Source of the DNA: an uncultured Verrucomicrobiota bacterium
GTDB lineage: Bacteria; Verrucomicrobiota; Kiritimatiellia; CAIQIC01; Lenti-01
Direction of reading: 5' to 3'
Length of the DNA: 64,000 nt
NCBI GenBank assembly: GCA_937872095.1
Contig: CALMNW010000075.1
Span: 62,001 to 126,000, forward strand
Shown here: positions 8,358 to 17,204 of the stretch, piece by piece
How the letters are laid out: each line of letters begins with the position of its first letter
Position numbering within the stretch: the stretch's first letter is position 1
Translations under genes and position numbers: made by a program
Notes under the pieces: generated by a model
Seen by the model: the letters and a program-made list of their open reading frames with translations, nothing else
What the model was told of the DNA's origin: nothing
Databases searched by the model: none

Positions 8358-9059
8358 CTACAGTTCCACGGTGGTGCGCTGCATGACCAGATTGACTTCG
8401 GCGATGGAGTCGATGGCCTCGAGCTTCTTGATGATGTCGACCTGATAGGAGGGATCGATCAGGCGGACCTGATAGGAGTATTCGAGCAAATCCCCCTGCA
8501 CGGCCTCGCGCATCGCCATCAGGGTATAGGCCGAGCAGCATTCGGCCAGGACGGAATTCACGGCGACGCGGGATTCGTCGTTGTCCGCCCGGACGAGGAA
8601 GCGCAGCATCGCTTCGTAGCGCCGGCGCGTGGCGAAGGGGGCCCAGTGGAGCAGCACGATGACGGAGCTGAGGATCAGGCAGCCCGTCACGGCCACGGCG
8701 AACATCCCCGATCCGCAGGCGATGCCCAGGCCGATCGCCGCGAACAGGAACATCATGTCGCGCGGGTCGCGGACGACGGTGCGGAAGCGGATCAGCGACA
8801 GCGCGCCGAGGACGCCCACTCCGCGGGCGAGGCTGTCTCCCAGCGACATCATCACCATGCAGGTGATCATCCCGCCGAGGATCAGCGTGTGCACGAACGC
8901 ACGCGAATAGGACAGCGACTGGAACGTCAGCTGGTAGAGCTTGGCGATGACGGAACACAGCACGAAGCTGAGCAGCAGCGCCGAGATGACGTGATGCAGG
9001 CTCAGTCCCTGCGCGCTGCCGGTTGCGGATAACAGATCGGTCCAACTGCTTGAGTTCAT
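8358..9059 (-). CDS. DUF4956 family membrane protein
   Basis: The 233-residue protein has about four membrane helices in its first 140 residues. The strongly conserved stretch GVLGALSLIRFRTVVRDPRD lies between helices and is diagnostic of DUF4956. A soluble C-terminal ferredoxin-like part follows (about 145-233). DUF4956 genes are known to sit beside VTC-domain and CotH genes, as here: the VTC gene ends 10 bases upstream. The molecular function is unknown; a membrane channel or anchor for the VTC enzyme is a reasonable inference. Confidence 0.88.
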   Translation of the reverse strand: MNSSSWTDLLSATGSAQGLSLHHVISALLLSFVLCSVIAKLYQLTFQSLSYSRAFVHTLILGGMITCMVMMSLGDSLARGVGVLGALSLIRFRTVVRDPRDMMFLFAAIGLGIACGSGMFAVAVTGCLILSSVIVLLHWAPFATRRRYEAMLRFLVRADNDESRVAVNSVLAECCSAYTLMAMREAVQGDLLEYSYQVRLIDPSYQVDIIKKLEAIDSIAEVNLVMQRTTVEL

Positions 9060-9069
9060 GCCTCTCCTT

Positions 9070-9903
9070 TTACTCGCACATAAACTGATCGGCGAACGGG
9101 GCGGCGCCGGTTCCGGTCAACAGGTTTTCCATCCAGATGGCGGTGGAGTACTTGCAGTTGCCGCAGCGGATCAGGTCGAACTCCTGCACCAGTTCGATCA
9201 TCCAGGTGGGCACCTGTTCCGTGCATTTCACTTCCAGCACCAGCGACGACTCCTTGCGGTGGCGGACCAGCCCGCTGTCCATGGAAATGAACCGGCCGTC
9301 GCCGCCCCAGTTGTACATGTCGAAGACCGGCTGGTAGCACAGCTGGGAATCGAACGTGACGCGGGCATAGTGGTCGAACAGGCCGGTGTAGGCCTCGCGG
9401 CAGTAGCGGACGTACACCAGCGGCTGCGCGTCGATCTCCTCCGCCAGGCGCACGAATTCGCGGAAAGCTTCGCGTTCCTTGACGGATTTGAGCTCCAGGT
9501 CCCGCTCGTGCCGCTTCAAGATGCCCGGTTTCCACTGGTCGAACGGAATGCAGGCCCGGGACTTGATGACCCGGTCGAAATACTTGCGCTTGATTTCCAG
9601 GAACACCGGGGCGTGGCCGGGCGGCTTGCCGTAGGTCCGGACCCGCAGCTTGAAGCGGTGGGAAGCTTCCCACTCCTTGGCTTGATGCAGGGAAAGCGCC
9701 GGGGAATCCATCTGCAGGGTAATGATGTAGTAGTGGCCTCCGGCCGCCCGGCAGTGCTTGTCCATCGCGCAATAGGGCTGGATGAACTGCTTGATCGGCT
9801 CCACCAGCTGGCGGGGGATGACGTATTTCGCCTCGAAGCGATCCAGTTCCGTGGAAAAATCGGCCACGTCCTTGGTCGGGAAATATGTCGATTTGCCCGT
9901 CAT
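9070..9903 (-). CDS. VTC-domain protein (polyphosphate polymerase-like)
   Basis: The 277-residue protein has the triphosphate-tunnel layout of yeast Vtc4. Basic and acidic tunnel residues appear in the expected order: Glu24-x-Lys26-Tyr in DRFEAKYVIP, Arg83/Lys85/Arg87/Arg89 in RFKLRVRTYG, Glu103-x-Lys105-x-Lys107 in FLEIKRKYF, the Tyr-x-Arg and Arg-Val-Thr-Phe-Asp strands, and Leu-Glu-Val-Lys-Cys near the end. No SPX domain or membrane helix is fused. The domain makes polyphosphate from ATP in yeast; activity of bacterial stand-alone members is inferred. It lies between CotH and DUF4956 genes, with 11 bases to CotH. Confidence 0.88.
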   Translation of the reverse strand: MTGKSTYFPTKDVADFSTELDRFEAKYVIPRQLVEPIKQFIQPYCAMDKHCRAAGGHYYIITLQMDSPALSLHQAKEWEASHRFKLRVRTYGKPPGHAPVFLEIKRKYFDRVIKSRACIPFDQWKPGILKRHERDLELKSVKEREAFREFVRLAEEIDAQPLVYVRYCREAYTGLFDHYARVTFDSQLCYQPVFDMYNWGGDGRFISMDSGLVRHRKESSLVLEVKCTEQVPTWMIELVQEFDLIRCGNCKYSTAIWMENLLTGTGAAPFADQFMCE

Positions 9904-9914
9904 GGAGATGCCGC

Positions 9915-12900
9915 TTACGGAGTCGGGTAGAGCTTGAGGCGCAGGAAGAAGGGGACGTTGACGGGGGAATAGATGCGGTAGGTTTGGTTGCCGAGGGATA
10001 CGAACTCCTGGGGATAGGGCTCGCGCCAAGTGGCGCCGCCGACGATGTTGGTGGTGATCTCGACGCGGTTGCTGATGCCGTGTTCCAGCATCGGAACGAA
10101 GATCACGAGATTGGGATCGTCGAAGGAGCCGGGAGTGAACAGGAAGGCGGCGGCGTTGGTTTCCAGGAGATACTCCTCGGCGTAGGAGATGCCGGTCGCG
10201 GGATTGATGGCCGTCAAATCCGGCACGTCGTGGTCGGCGACCCATTGCTGGTAGTCGGTGCGGAGGGAGAGCACCGTGCCGGGGGTGGGGGGATCGTTGG
10301 CGGTCCAGTTGTCGGAATCGGCTCCCCAGGCGGCCGGGAAGCGGCGCGCGAGGGAAGCGCCGCCGGCGTCGGCGGCGAGCGGCCAAGGGGCCTCGTCGTC
10401 GTAGCTGGCTTCGTCTTCGGTAAGCAGGGGATAATAATCGGGTTCTTCGGCGGGAGGCTCGTCGGGGCGGAGGAGGCGGACGGTTTCGCCGCCGTTGTCG
10501 AGGGCGCCGGCATAGGGGCCGAGGAGGGGCACGTTGGTGGAGAGGCCGTAGACGGAGCGGAAATCGGCGAGCAGGGCGCTGTTGGAGGCGGCGGCGGGAT
10601 CGAAGGAGACGACGGCGAGCACGCCGCTGACGGCGATCGTCGCGTTGGACGGAAAAGCGAAAGAGATGCCGTCGTCGAGCGCCCAGTGCGTGAGATCCAC
10701 CTCGGCGGCGGTGGGATTGGCGATTTCGACGAATTCGAGATGGTTGCTGCCGGAAGGCGGGTTGTACATGAGTTCGCCGATGACGAGCGGCCCGACGCGG
10801 GGGCCGCTGTTGGAGGCGCCGAAGGTGCGGCTGATCATCGGCACGCCGCCGCCGGTGCCGTTGGGCCAGCGGCCAAAGGACTCGCCGTTGGCGGCGGGGC
10901 CGAACTCGACGTGGTCGACGAAGCGGACGAGGTTGCTCTGGGCGTCGGCTTGGACGAGGTAGACGTCGTCGCCGTGGGCGCCGTCGAAGGAGAAATCGAG
11001 GTTGGTGTTGCCGGAACAGTTGAAGTGGTTGGTTTCGTTGAACGTGGCGTAGCCGCCGGCGGGCAAGACGATTCCGTTGGAGATGGCGTATTTGCGGTAG
11101 TTGGCTTTGTCGTCGCTGAGATACCAGCCGCCGACGTCGATGGCGCTTTCGGTGGCATTGAAAAGTTCGACGGAGTCGGAGAGCGGCGGATCGGTGTGGG
11201 TGAGGACTTCGTTGACGACCACGCGGTTGTCGGGGCCGAGACCGGCGGCGCCGGGAGAGCCGCCGTATTCGGAGCTGGAGCGCCAGGCGTCGGGATCGGC
11301 GTAATCGGGCGCAGCCGGATCGATCAATTCCAGGGAGGAACCGTCGCCGTCGGCGCGGCCCGGCCAGTCGCCGCCGTCGCCGTAGGCGATCGCGGCGATG
11401 GTGGCGCCCGCGGCGTTGCGCAGTTCGACGGTTTCGCCGCCGTTGCTCAGCTGCCCGCCGAAGACGCCGATGACGCGGATGGCGGAATTGGTGTAGCGGA
11501 TGCGGAAAGCGTTGGTGTCCTTGACGACGACGGCGTAGGTGCCGTTGGTGAGGATGAACGCCGGGAAGGTGGCGGAGATGCCGATCTGGAGCTGGAAGCC
11601 GGTCAGGTCCAGCGGGGCGTTGCCGGCGTTGTAGAGCTCGACGAATTCGAGGGCCTGGGGATCGGTGAGGCCGGCGGCGGTTTCGGCGGCGGTGAGGTCG
11701 TAGGGATTGTAGTTCAGTTCGGCGACGACGAGGTCGAACGCGGCGCTGCCGATTTCGACGGAAGCGGCGTAGTTGGAACCGCCGTAGGGATGGAACGTGG
11801 ACTGGCCGTCGCCGTCGCGGGCCCGGACGAGGTAGCGGACGGTGCCGGTGGCGCCGAAGGCGGGCAGGACGGCGGCGTAGGAACCGTCGGCCTGGAGGGT
11901 CATTTCGGCGACGTTGGTGGCGCCGCCCTGGAAGGAGTAGTAGAACGACACGTTGGTGACGGCGACGTCGTCGAAAGCCTGGATGGAAACGGCGATGGCG
12001 TCGTTGCTGCGGGGCAGGCCGGGCACCAGCGCGAAATCGGAAAGCACGGGAGCGATGTTGGCGACGCTCCCGAGCTGGGAGTAGGCGGAAGAAACGCGGG
12101 CGCTGACGAAAGGCAGGATGCCGCGTTCGTCGGGCACGTCGGAATAATCGCTTTGGCCATCGGTGTAGGACCAATAAAACTGGTCGTAGCTCCAATACGG
12201 CCAGCAACCGCTGTAATTGCTGCGTTCCTGGCCCTTCATGTTCGCGACGGAAACGGCGTCCTGGAACGGCAGGGCGGCGACGAGGTTGGAACGGATGGCG
12301 AAGGCTTGCGCGCTTTCGGAAGAATAGGAAAACAGGTTGTCGAGCATGCGCTTCATGTAGAAGGCGTAGCGTTTCTTGAACTCGGGGACGGCCATGAGGC
12401 GGGAGGCCAAAGGCGCCTCGTGGGGACCTTCGGAGATGTTCGTCCAGGCGTAGACGTGCTGGTTGGCCCAGTCGGCGTTGTACCAGCGGATGTCGAACGT
12501 GTTGTCGAAATCGTAGGGCAGGTAGGACCAGCGCCGGGTTTCGGCGTTGAAGAAGAGGTGGTAGTTGTTGGCGTTGATCCAGTAGTCGTCCCAGTGGCCG
12601 GTGAGGACGTCGAGCGCGAGGTTCTGGAGGAATTCGTCCACCTCGAACGCGCCGAGGATGGCGGTCGGAAAATCGTTGGAAGACGTGTTGTTGATGAGCG
12701 AGACGAATCCGGCGAGATCGTCGTAGGAGGCGTCTCCGGCGCCGCAGAAGCGCAGGGCATAGGTGGAACTGTGGGCGCTGTAGGAGGTGCCGGTGGGGCC
12801 GAGATAGCCGAGCGAGGCGGGCAGGTCGACGTAGAGGCATTTGTAGAGATTGCCGCGATCGGTGCCGAAGCGCTGGCGCAGGAAGACGTCGTCGATGGGC

Positions 12901-13880
12901 TGGGTGTTGTTGCGGACGGCGTCGAAGAAGGAATAGTGGTAGGTCGTGTTGGACACGACCAGCGCCACGTGGTTGGCGTACGGCGCGGGCACGCCGGCGG
13001 CATCGTGCAGATCGTTGATCAGTTTGGGCCGGGCCATGGAAGGATCGTTGACGTCGGCGTTGAGGTTGATGCGTTCCAGATCCAGGAGCTTCTGGCCCGG
13101 CACGAAGGCGTTGAAGACGACGTTGAACGACCGGGGCTTCTGGGTGAGGCTGGTGTTGCCGCGGCACTGGATGCCGGCGTTGGTGACGACGAGATCGACG
13201 TCGCCGTGGCGGAAACGGACGTCGACGGAACGGAACGAGGTGGTGTCCGGATTGTCCCAGAACAGCCAGTTCCAATCGTTGTCGGAAATGGCGAGGTCGA
13301 TCTGGGCGACGGAATCGTCGGCATAGAGCGGATGGGGGGCGGGCCGGCAGGCGTTGGCGGATCCGGGGGTGTGGTAGACGAGATAGCCGGGGAGGCCGGC
13401 GCGGAAGGTGGGGTCGGCGCCTTGGGTCTGGAGGCCGTAGGAGATGTCGTCGAACTGTTCGGGATAGGTGGCGTAGTCGTGTTCGATCGTGGTCCCGTCG
13501 GGACGGACGAGGGCGAGGTATTCGCCGTCGGCGTCGAGGCTGAAATTGGCGTGGAGGCGGGGCGCCGTGCGGTCCTTGCCGTCGGCAAAGACGAGGAGGT
13601 AGCCGCCGGCGGGCAGATTGGTGGCCGGAAACGTCCAGCGCGTCAGATTGGTTGCGGTGTCGGTGAGATGCCAGCCGGCCAGATCCACGGCGGCGTTGCT
13701 GGCGTTGTAGATCTCGATCCAGTCCCCATAGGCGGCATCCTCGTCTTGAGTGACGGAAACGTTGGCCGCCATGAACTCGCTGATGCGGAGCTGGGCGGCG
13801 GCCGGTTCGGCGAAGAGCCCGAAGGTCGATGCCGCGGCGGCGAAGCCGACGGCGCGAAGGTGGGAAGTTAATGTCGGCAT
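9915..13880 (-). CDS. Secreted CotH-kinase protein with lamin-tail domains
   Basis: This protein has about 1321 residues if translation starts at MPTLTSHLRAV; in-frame Met codons 9 and 12 bases upstream are possible and no clear ribosome site separates them. A signal peptide is followed by a lamin-tail (LTD) domain (about 30-150), then a CotH domain (about 200-580) with the family's HWDDYWINANNYHLFF and Tyr-Asp-Phe-Asp-Asn-Thr-Phe-Asp (about 425-462), whose Asp and Asn residues bind ATP-Mg in CotH kinases. Three more LTD domains follow near 712-820, 885-1000 and 1030-1130. It opens an operon with VTC, DUF4956, HlyD and TolC genes. Phosphorylation of secreted proteins is inferred from Bacillus CotH. 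Confidence 0.85.
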   Translation of the reverse strand: MPTLTSHLRAVGFAAAASTFGLFAEPAAAQLRISEFMAANVSVTQDEDAAYGDWIEIYNASNAAVDLAGWHLTDTATNLTRWTFPATNLPAGGYLLVFADGKDRTAPRLHANFSLDADGEYLALVRPDGTTIEHDYATYPEQFDDISYGLQTQGADPTFRAGLPGYLVYHTPGSANACRPAPHPLYADDSVAQIDLAISDNDWNWLFWDNPDTTSFRSVDVRFRHGDVDLVVTNAGIQCRGNTSLTQKPRSFNVVFNAFVPGQKLLDLERINLNADVNDPSMARPKLINDLHDAAGVPAPYANHVALVVSNTTYHYSFFDAVRNNTQPIDDVFLRQRFGTDRGNLYKCLYVDLPASLGYLGPTGTSYSAHSSTYALRFCGAGDASYDDLAGFVSLINNTSSNDFPTAILGAFEVDEFLQNLALDVLTGHWDDYWINANNYHLFFNAETRRWSYLPYDFDNTFDIRWYNADWANQHVYAWTNISEGPHEAPLASRLMAVPEFKKRYAFYMKRMLDNLFSYSSESAQAFAIRSNLVAALPFQDAVSVANMKGQERSNYSGCWPYWSYDQFYWSYTDGQSDYSDVPDERGILPFVSARVSSAYSQLGSVANIAPVLSDFALVPGLPRSNDAIAVSIQAFDDVAVTNVSFYYSFQGGATNVAEMTLQADGSYAAVLPAFGATGTVRYLVRARDGDGQSTFHPYGGSNYAASVEIGSAAFDLVVAELNYNPYDLTAAETAAGLTDPQALEFVELYNAGNAPLDLTGFQLQIGISATFPAFILTNGTYAVVVKDTNAFRIRYTNSAIRVIGVFGGQLSNGGETVELRNAAGATIAAIAYGDGGDWPGRADGDGSSLELIDPAAPDYADPDAWRSSSEYGGSPGAAGLGPDNRVVVNEVLTHTDPPLSDSVELFNATESAIDVGGWYLSDDKANYRKYAISNGIVLPAGGYATFNETNHFNCSGNTNLDFSFDGAHGDDVYLVQADAQSNLVRFVDHVEFGPAANGESFGRWPNGTGGGVPMISRTFGASNSGPRVGPLVIGELMYNPPSGSNHLEFVEIANPTAAEVDLTHWALDDGISFAFPSNATIAVSGVLAVVSFDPAAASNSALLADFRSVYGLSTNVPLLGPYAGALDNGGETVRLLRPDEPPAEEPDYYPLLTEDEASYDDEAPWPLAADAGGASLARRFPAAWGADSDNWTANDPPTPGTVLSLRTDYQQWVADHDVPDLTAINPATGISYAEEYLLETNAAAFLFTPGSFDDPNLVIFVPMLEHGISNRVEITTNIVGGATWREPYPQEFVSLGNQTYRIYSPVNVPFFLRLKLYPTP

Positions 13881-14071
13881 AGAGAGCATCATACGCGCCC
13901 GCGCCGGAAAGAAAAGCGTTTTTTCCGCGGTTTCGAGGGCTTCTGAAAAACTGAGGTTTCGACCGTTTTTTGTATTGCTTTGTAGAAACATGACCCCCGA
14001 AGATGGCTTGTACATTGGATGGGCGCGGGCATGTCGCCGGTTTTCCCTTCCAAAGCGTAAGGAGGCCGATC

Positions 14072-14248
14072 ATGGTATTGGGCATCGAGGATCCGGGAGT
14101 TTGGCTGGCGTATCTGCTCAGCATCGCGGGGGCGGCGCTGTGCGTGGGCTACGGCATCGTCAACTGGAACAAGGGCGAGGAACCCGTCCAGAAGGAAGAC
14201 GTGGACTGGGCCAAGGAAGAGAAAACCGAAGTCGAAGACGCGGTGTAA
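14072..14248 (+). CDS. Small accessory subunit of sodium:solute symporter
   Basis: This is a 57-residue protein with one membrane helix (about residues 9-29) followed by Asn-Trp-Asn-Lys-Gly and an acidic tail. The AAGGAGG ribosome site 6 bases upstream decides the start at MVLGIEDPG. Tiny proteins of this form (one helix, then YGIVNWNKG-like text) are known immediately upstream of certain SSS-family symporters and are called symporter small accessory proteins. The symporter gene begins 10 bases after its stop. Confidence 0.85.
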   Translation: MVLGIEDPGVWLAYLLSIAGAALCVGYGIVNWNKGEEPVQKEDVDWAKEEKTEVEDAV

Positions 14249-14258
14249 GGAGCCGGAC

Positions 14259-16160
14259 ATGGATTTGATAAGCATTATATTGGTGATTTTCTACCTGATG
14301 TTGACGGGGTATCTGGGATATCTGGGCTACCAGCGGACGAAAACGGCGGCGGACTACCTCGTGGCCGGCCGCAGCGCGAATCCGATCGTCATGGCGCTGT
14401 CGTACGGCGCAACGTTCATCAGCACCTCCGCGATCGTCGGCTTCGGCGGCGCGGCGGCCAGCCTGGGCATGGGCGTGCTGTGGCTGACCGTGCTGAACAT
14501 CTTCGTGGGCATCTTCATCGCCTTCACCTTCCTGGGGAACCCGACGCGGCGGATGGGACACCATCTCGACGCGCACACCTTTCCGGAACTGGTCGCCAAG
14601 CGCTACGACAGCCGGGCGCTCCAGGTGCTGTGCGCGCTGATCATCTTCTGCTTCATGCCGCTCTACGCGATGGCGGTGATGGTGGGCGGCGCGGAATTCA
14701 TGGCGCCGATCTTCCGCATTTCCTACGACGCGGCGCTCTACATTTTCGCGGTCATCGTGGCGGCCTACGTCATCGCGGGCGGCCTGAAGGGCGTGATGCT
14801 GACCGACGCCATGCAGGGCGGCATCATGCTGGTGGGCATGGCGATCCTGTTGGTGGCGACCTACGGCCTGCTGGGCGGCGTGACGGAAGCGCATAGCGCG
14901 CTGGGCGCGATGAAAGACCAGGTGCCGGGCTTCCTGAAGGCGATCGGCCACCAGGGCTGGACCGCGATGCCGACCTTCGGCTTCGCGGAGCCGGGCCTCG
15001 CCCCGCCGGGCGGCGTGGCCTACCACATGTGGTGGATCCTGATCAGCACCATCGTGATGGGCGTGGGCATCGGCGTGCTGGCGCAGCCGCAGCTGATCGT
15101 GCGCTTCATGACGGTCAAGTCCAAGCAATCGCTGAACCGCGCGGCGGCCGCCGGCGGCATCTTCATCCTGTTCATGACGGGCGTGGCCTTCACGGTGGGC
15201 GCGCTGTCCAACGTCTATTTCTCGCAGAAAGAGCAGATCGCCTGCCGGATCGTGGACGACGCGGCCCTGCTGGACCCCGGCCCGGACGGCAAGGGCAAGC
15301 TGGCGCAGCTGCCGGCGAACGCGTCGGACGAGGTCAAGGCCCGCGCCAAGCGGTTCGTGACCTACCGCCTGCCCGGCGCGAGCGACGAGGCCCCGCTGAA
15401 CTACGCGCTGTGGACGGACAAAACCGAAATCGTCCGGGGCGAAGGCGACGCGGACGACGTCCTCAAGCCGCATCTGATCGCCGTGCTGCGGTCGGTGGGA
15501 CCGGGGACGACGATGCAGGGCAACACCGACACGCTGATTCCGGCCTACGTGCGCAGCGCGATGCCGCACTGGTTCGGCGTGGTGTTCATGCTGACGCTGC
15601 TGTCGGCGGCGATGAGCACGATGTCCAGCCAGTTCCACACGATGGGCACCGCGCTGGGCCGCGACGTGTTCGAGCAGTTCGCGCGCCACGAGCACGGCAG
15701 CAAGTCCATCCACGTGACCCGGTTCGCGATCGTCGTGGGCATCGTCGTGGCGCTGGTGATGGGCAAGTACGTGCGCGGCAACGTCATCGCCTTGGCGACG
15801 GCGATCTTCTTCGGCCTGTGCGCGTCCTCGTTCCTGCCGCTGTTCGTGCTGGGCCTGTTCTGGAAGCGGATGAACAAGGCCGCGGCGCTGACGTCGCTGC
15901 TGGTCGGGTTCCTGACCAGCGCGCTGTGGCTGCTGTTCGTGAACGGCAAGACGGCGGGCGGCATCGGGCTGTGCCAGGCGTGGTTCGGCAAGCCGAACCT
16001 GGTGCCGGCCACGTGGAGCCTGACCTGGACGGTGGTGGATCCGATCGTCGTGGCGCTGCCGCTGTCGTTCCTGGCGGCGGTGGTCGTGGCGCTGGCCACC
16101 CGGCCGATGGATCCGGCCTACGTGGACTACGTCTACGGCGGACCGAAGCCGAAGGCCTAG
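14259..16160 (+). CDS. Sodium:solute symporter (SSS family)
   Basis: The 633-residue protein has about 13 membrane helices and SSS hallmarks: Lys-Thr-Ala-Ala-Asp-Tyr-Leu-Val-Ala-Gly-Arg after the first helix, SYGATFISTSAIVGFGG, and Ser-Ala-Ala-Met-Ser-Thr-Met-Ser-Ser-Gln near residue 450 (sodium site 2 region). It is longer than usual because about 110 hydrophilic residues (roughly 320-428, with Cys and charged runs) separate two helices. The substrate cannot be told from sequence; related symporters take monocarboxylates, proline or pantothenate. It is paired with the small accessory gene upstream and ends at a strong terminator. Confidence 0.9.
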   Translation: MDLISIILVIFYLMLTGYLGYLGYQRTKTAADYLVAGRSANPIVMALSYGATFISTSAIVGFGGAAASLGMGVLWLTVLNIFVGIFIAFTFLGNPTRRMGHHLDAHTFPELVAKRYDSRALQVLCALIIFCFMPLYAMAVMVGGAEFMAPIFRISYDAALYIFAVIVAAYVIAGGLKGVMLTDAMQGGIMLVGMAILLVATYGLLGGVTEAHSALGAMKDQVPGFLKAIGHQGWTAMPTFGFAEPGLAPPGGVAYHMWWILISTIVMGVGIGVLAQPQLIVRFMTVKSKQSLNRAAAAGGIFILFMTGVAFTVGALSNVYFSQKEQIACRIVDDAALLDPGPDGKGKLAQLPANASDEVKARAKRFVTYRLPGASDEAPLNYALWTDKTEIVRGEGDADDVLKPHLIAVLRSVGPGTTMQGNTDTLIPAYVRSAMPHWFGVVFMLTLLSAAMSTMSSQFHTMGTALGRDVFEQFARHEHGSKSIHVTRFAIVVGIVVALVMGKYVRGNVIALATAIFFGLCASSFLPLFVLGLFWKRMNKAAALTSLLVGFLTSALWLLFVNGKTAGGIGLCQAWFGKPNLVPATWSLTWTVVDPIVVALPLSFLAAVVVALATRPMDPAYVDYVYGGPKPKA

Positions 16161-16180
16161 GCCTTCCGGCCGGTTCTTTG

Positions 16181-16215
16181 CCTCCCGGCGGCGTCTCGCT
16201 GCCGGGAGGTTTTTT
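16181..16215 (+). terminator. Rho-independent terminator after the symporter
   Basis: CCTCCCGGC pairs with GCCGGGAGG around an 11-base loop and is followed by six T, 20 bases after the symporter stop. It separates this transcript from the solute-binding gene downstream. Confidence 0.9.
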
Positions 16216-16429
16216 GCGCTGCCGTTTTGCGGTTCGGTCCGTTCTTGCGCGCAGGGGTGGGCCGGGGCGCGGCGATCTGCGCGCCGAAACCCGGTTCTAT
16301 CGGATCGAAGTCCGGCCTGAGCCGGAGCTTTCGCCCGTTTTCGCTGGCGGGAGCGCTTGCCTTCGGGAATGCGGTTTACAGGGCCGGAATCGCGGCGTAG
16401 AATAACCGCCAATCATCGGAGGAATGGCC

Positions 16430-17200
16430 ATGAAGTACTCTTGGAAGGGATGGACGTTGGTTCTGGCGGCGGCCGCGGCGCTGCTCGCGGGGTGCGGCCA
16501 GAAAGAAGCCAAATGCCTGAAGCTGGGCACGGCTCCGGAATTTCCGCCGTTCGAGCTGCGCGGCGGGCCGAAGGGGACGGACGTGGTCGGGTTCGACGTG
16601 GAAGTGGCGAAAGCCATCGCCGCCAAGGCCGGCCTGCCGCTGAAGATCGTCGAGCTGGATTTCGACCGCCTGCTGCCCGCCTTGGCCGAAGGGCAGGTGG
16701 ACCTGGTGCTGGCCGCCCTGACGATCAACGACGAGCGCCGGGCGCTCGTCGATTTCTCGATTCCGTACTACAAGGCGACGCAGGTGGCCCTGATCCTCGC
16801 GGGCGGGCCCGTGCCCGAATCGAAGGAGGAACTGAAAGGCATGAAGACCGCGGCGCTGGCCGGCACGACCGGATTCGCCGTGGCGGAAGAACTCACCGCC
16901 GCCGAAAACATCCGCTCGGTGGCCTCGCCCCAGGCGGCGGCGGTGGACCTGATGAACAGCCAGGTGGATCTCGCGATCCTCGACGAACAGCCCGCCGCCC
17001 TCCTCGCGGAACGGAACCCGGAACTGATGCTGCTCCGCCCGGATTTTCCCGAGGAGTTCTACGGCGTGGCCGTCCGGAAAGGCGACACGAACCTGCTGGA
17101 AACCGTCAACCAGACGCTGGGCGAGATTTCCGCGGACGGGCGCTACGAGCGTTTCGCCGACCAGTGGCTGATCTACCCGGCGGAATCCGCAGAGCAATAG
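16430..17200 (+). CDS. Amino-acid-type solute-binding lipoprotein (SBP family 3)
   Basis: The start at the second ATG is preferred because GGAGGA lies 6 bases before it; the ATG 6 bases upstream is too close to that site. The 256-residue product has a lipobox (Leu-Leu-Ala-Gly-Cys) and the family 3 pattern LGTAPEFPPFEL, GFDVEVAKAIAAKAG, a Trp-free Asp-Phe-Asp-x-Leu-Leu-Pro-Ala-Leu, and Val-Asp-Leu-Val-Leu-Ala-Ala-Leu-Thr. Ligands of such proteins are polar amino acids. No permease or ATPase gene is adjacent, so it is an orphan binding protein here. Confidence 0.88.
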   Translation: MKYSWKGWTLVLAAAAALLAGCGQKEAKCLKLGTAPEFPPFELRGGPKGTDVVGFDVEVAKAIAAKAGLPLKIVELDFDRLLPALAEGQVDLVLAALTINDERRALVDFSIPYYKATQVALILAGGPVPESKEELKGMKTAALAGTTGFAVAEELTAAENIRSVASPQAAAVDLMNSQVDLAILDEQPAALLAERNPELMLLRPDFPEEFYGVAVRKGDTNLLETVNQTLGEISADGRYERFADQWLIYPAESAEQ

Positions 17201-17204
17201 GCCC

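Noticed and set aside
9885-13871. A 1328-codon plus-strand frame over the CotH gene
   Set aside because: Its Gly/Val/Glu-rich text has no domain and is the mirror of the CotH/lamin-tail gene, which has a signal peptide, kinase motifs and operon context.
16161-16429. Possible regulatory RNA between the symporter and the binding-protein gene
   Set aside because: Apart from the symporter terminator, no known riboswitch core or second strong hairpin was recognised.
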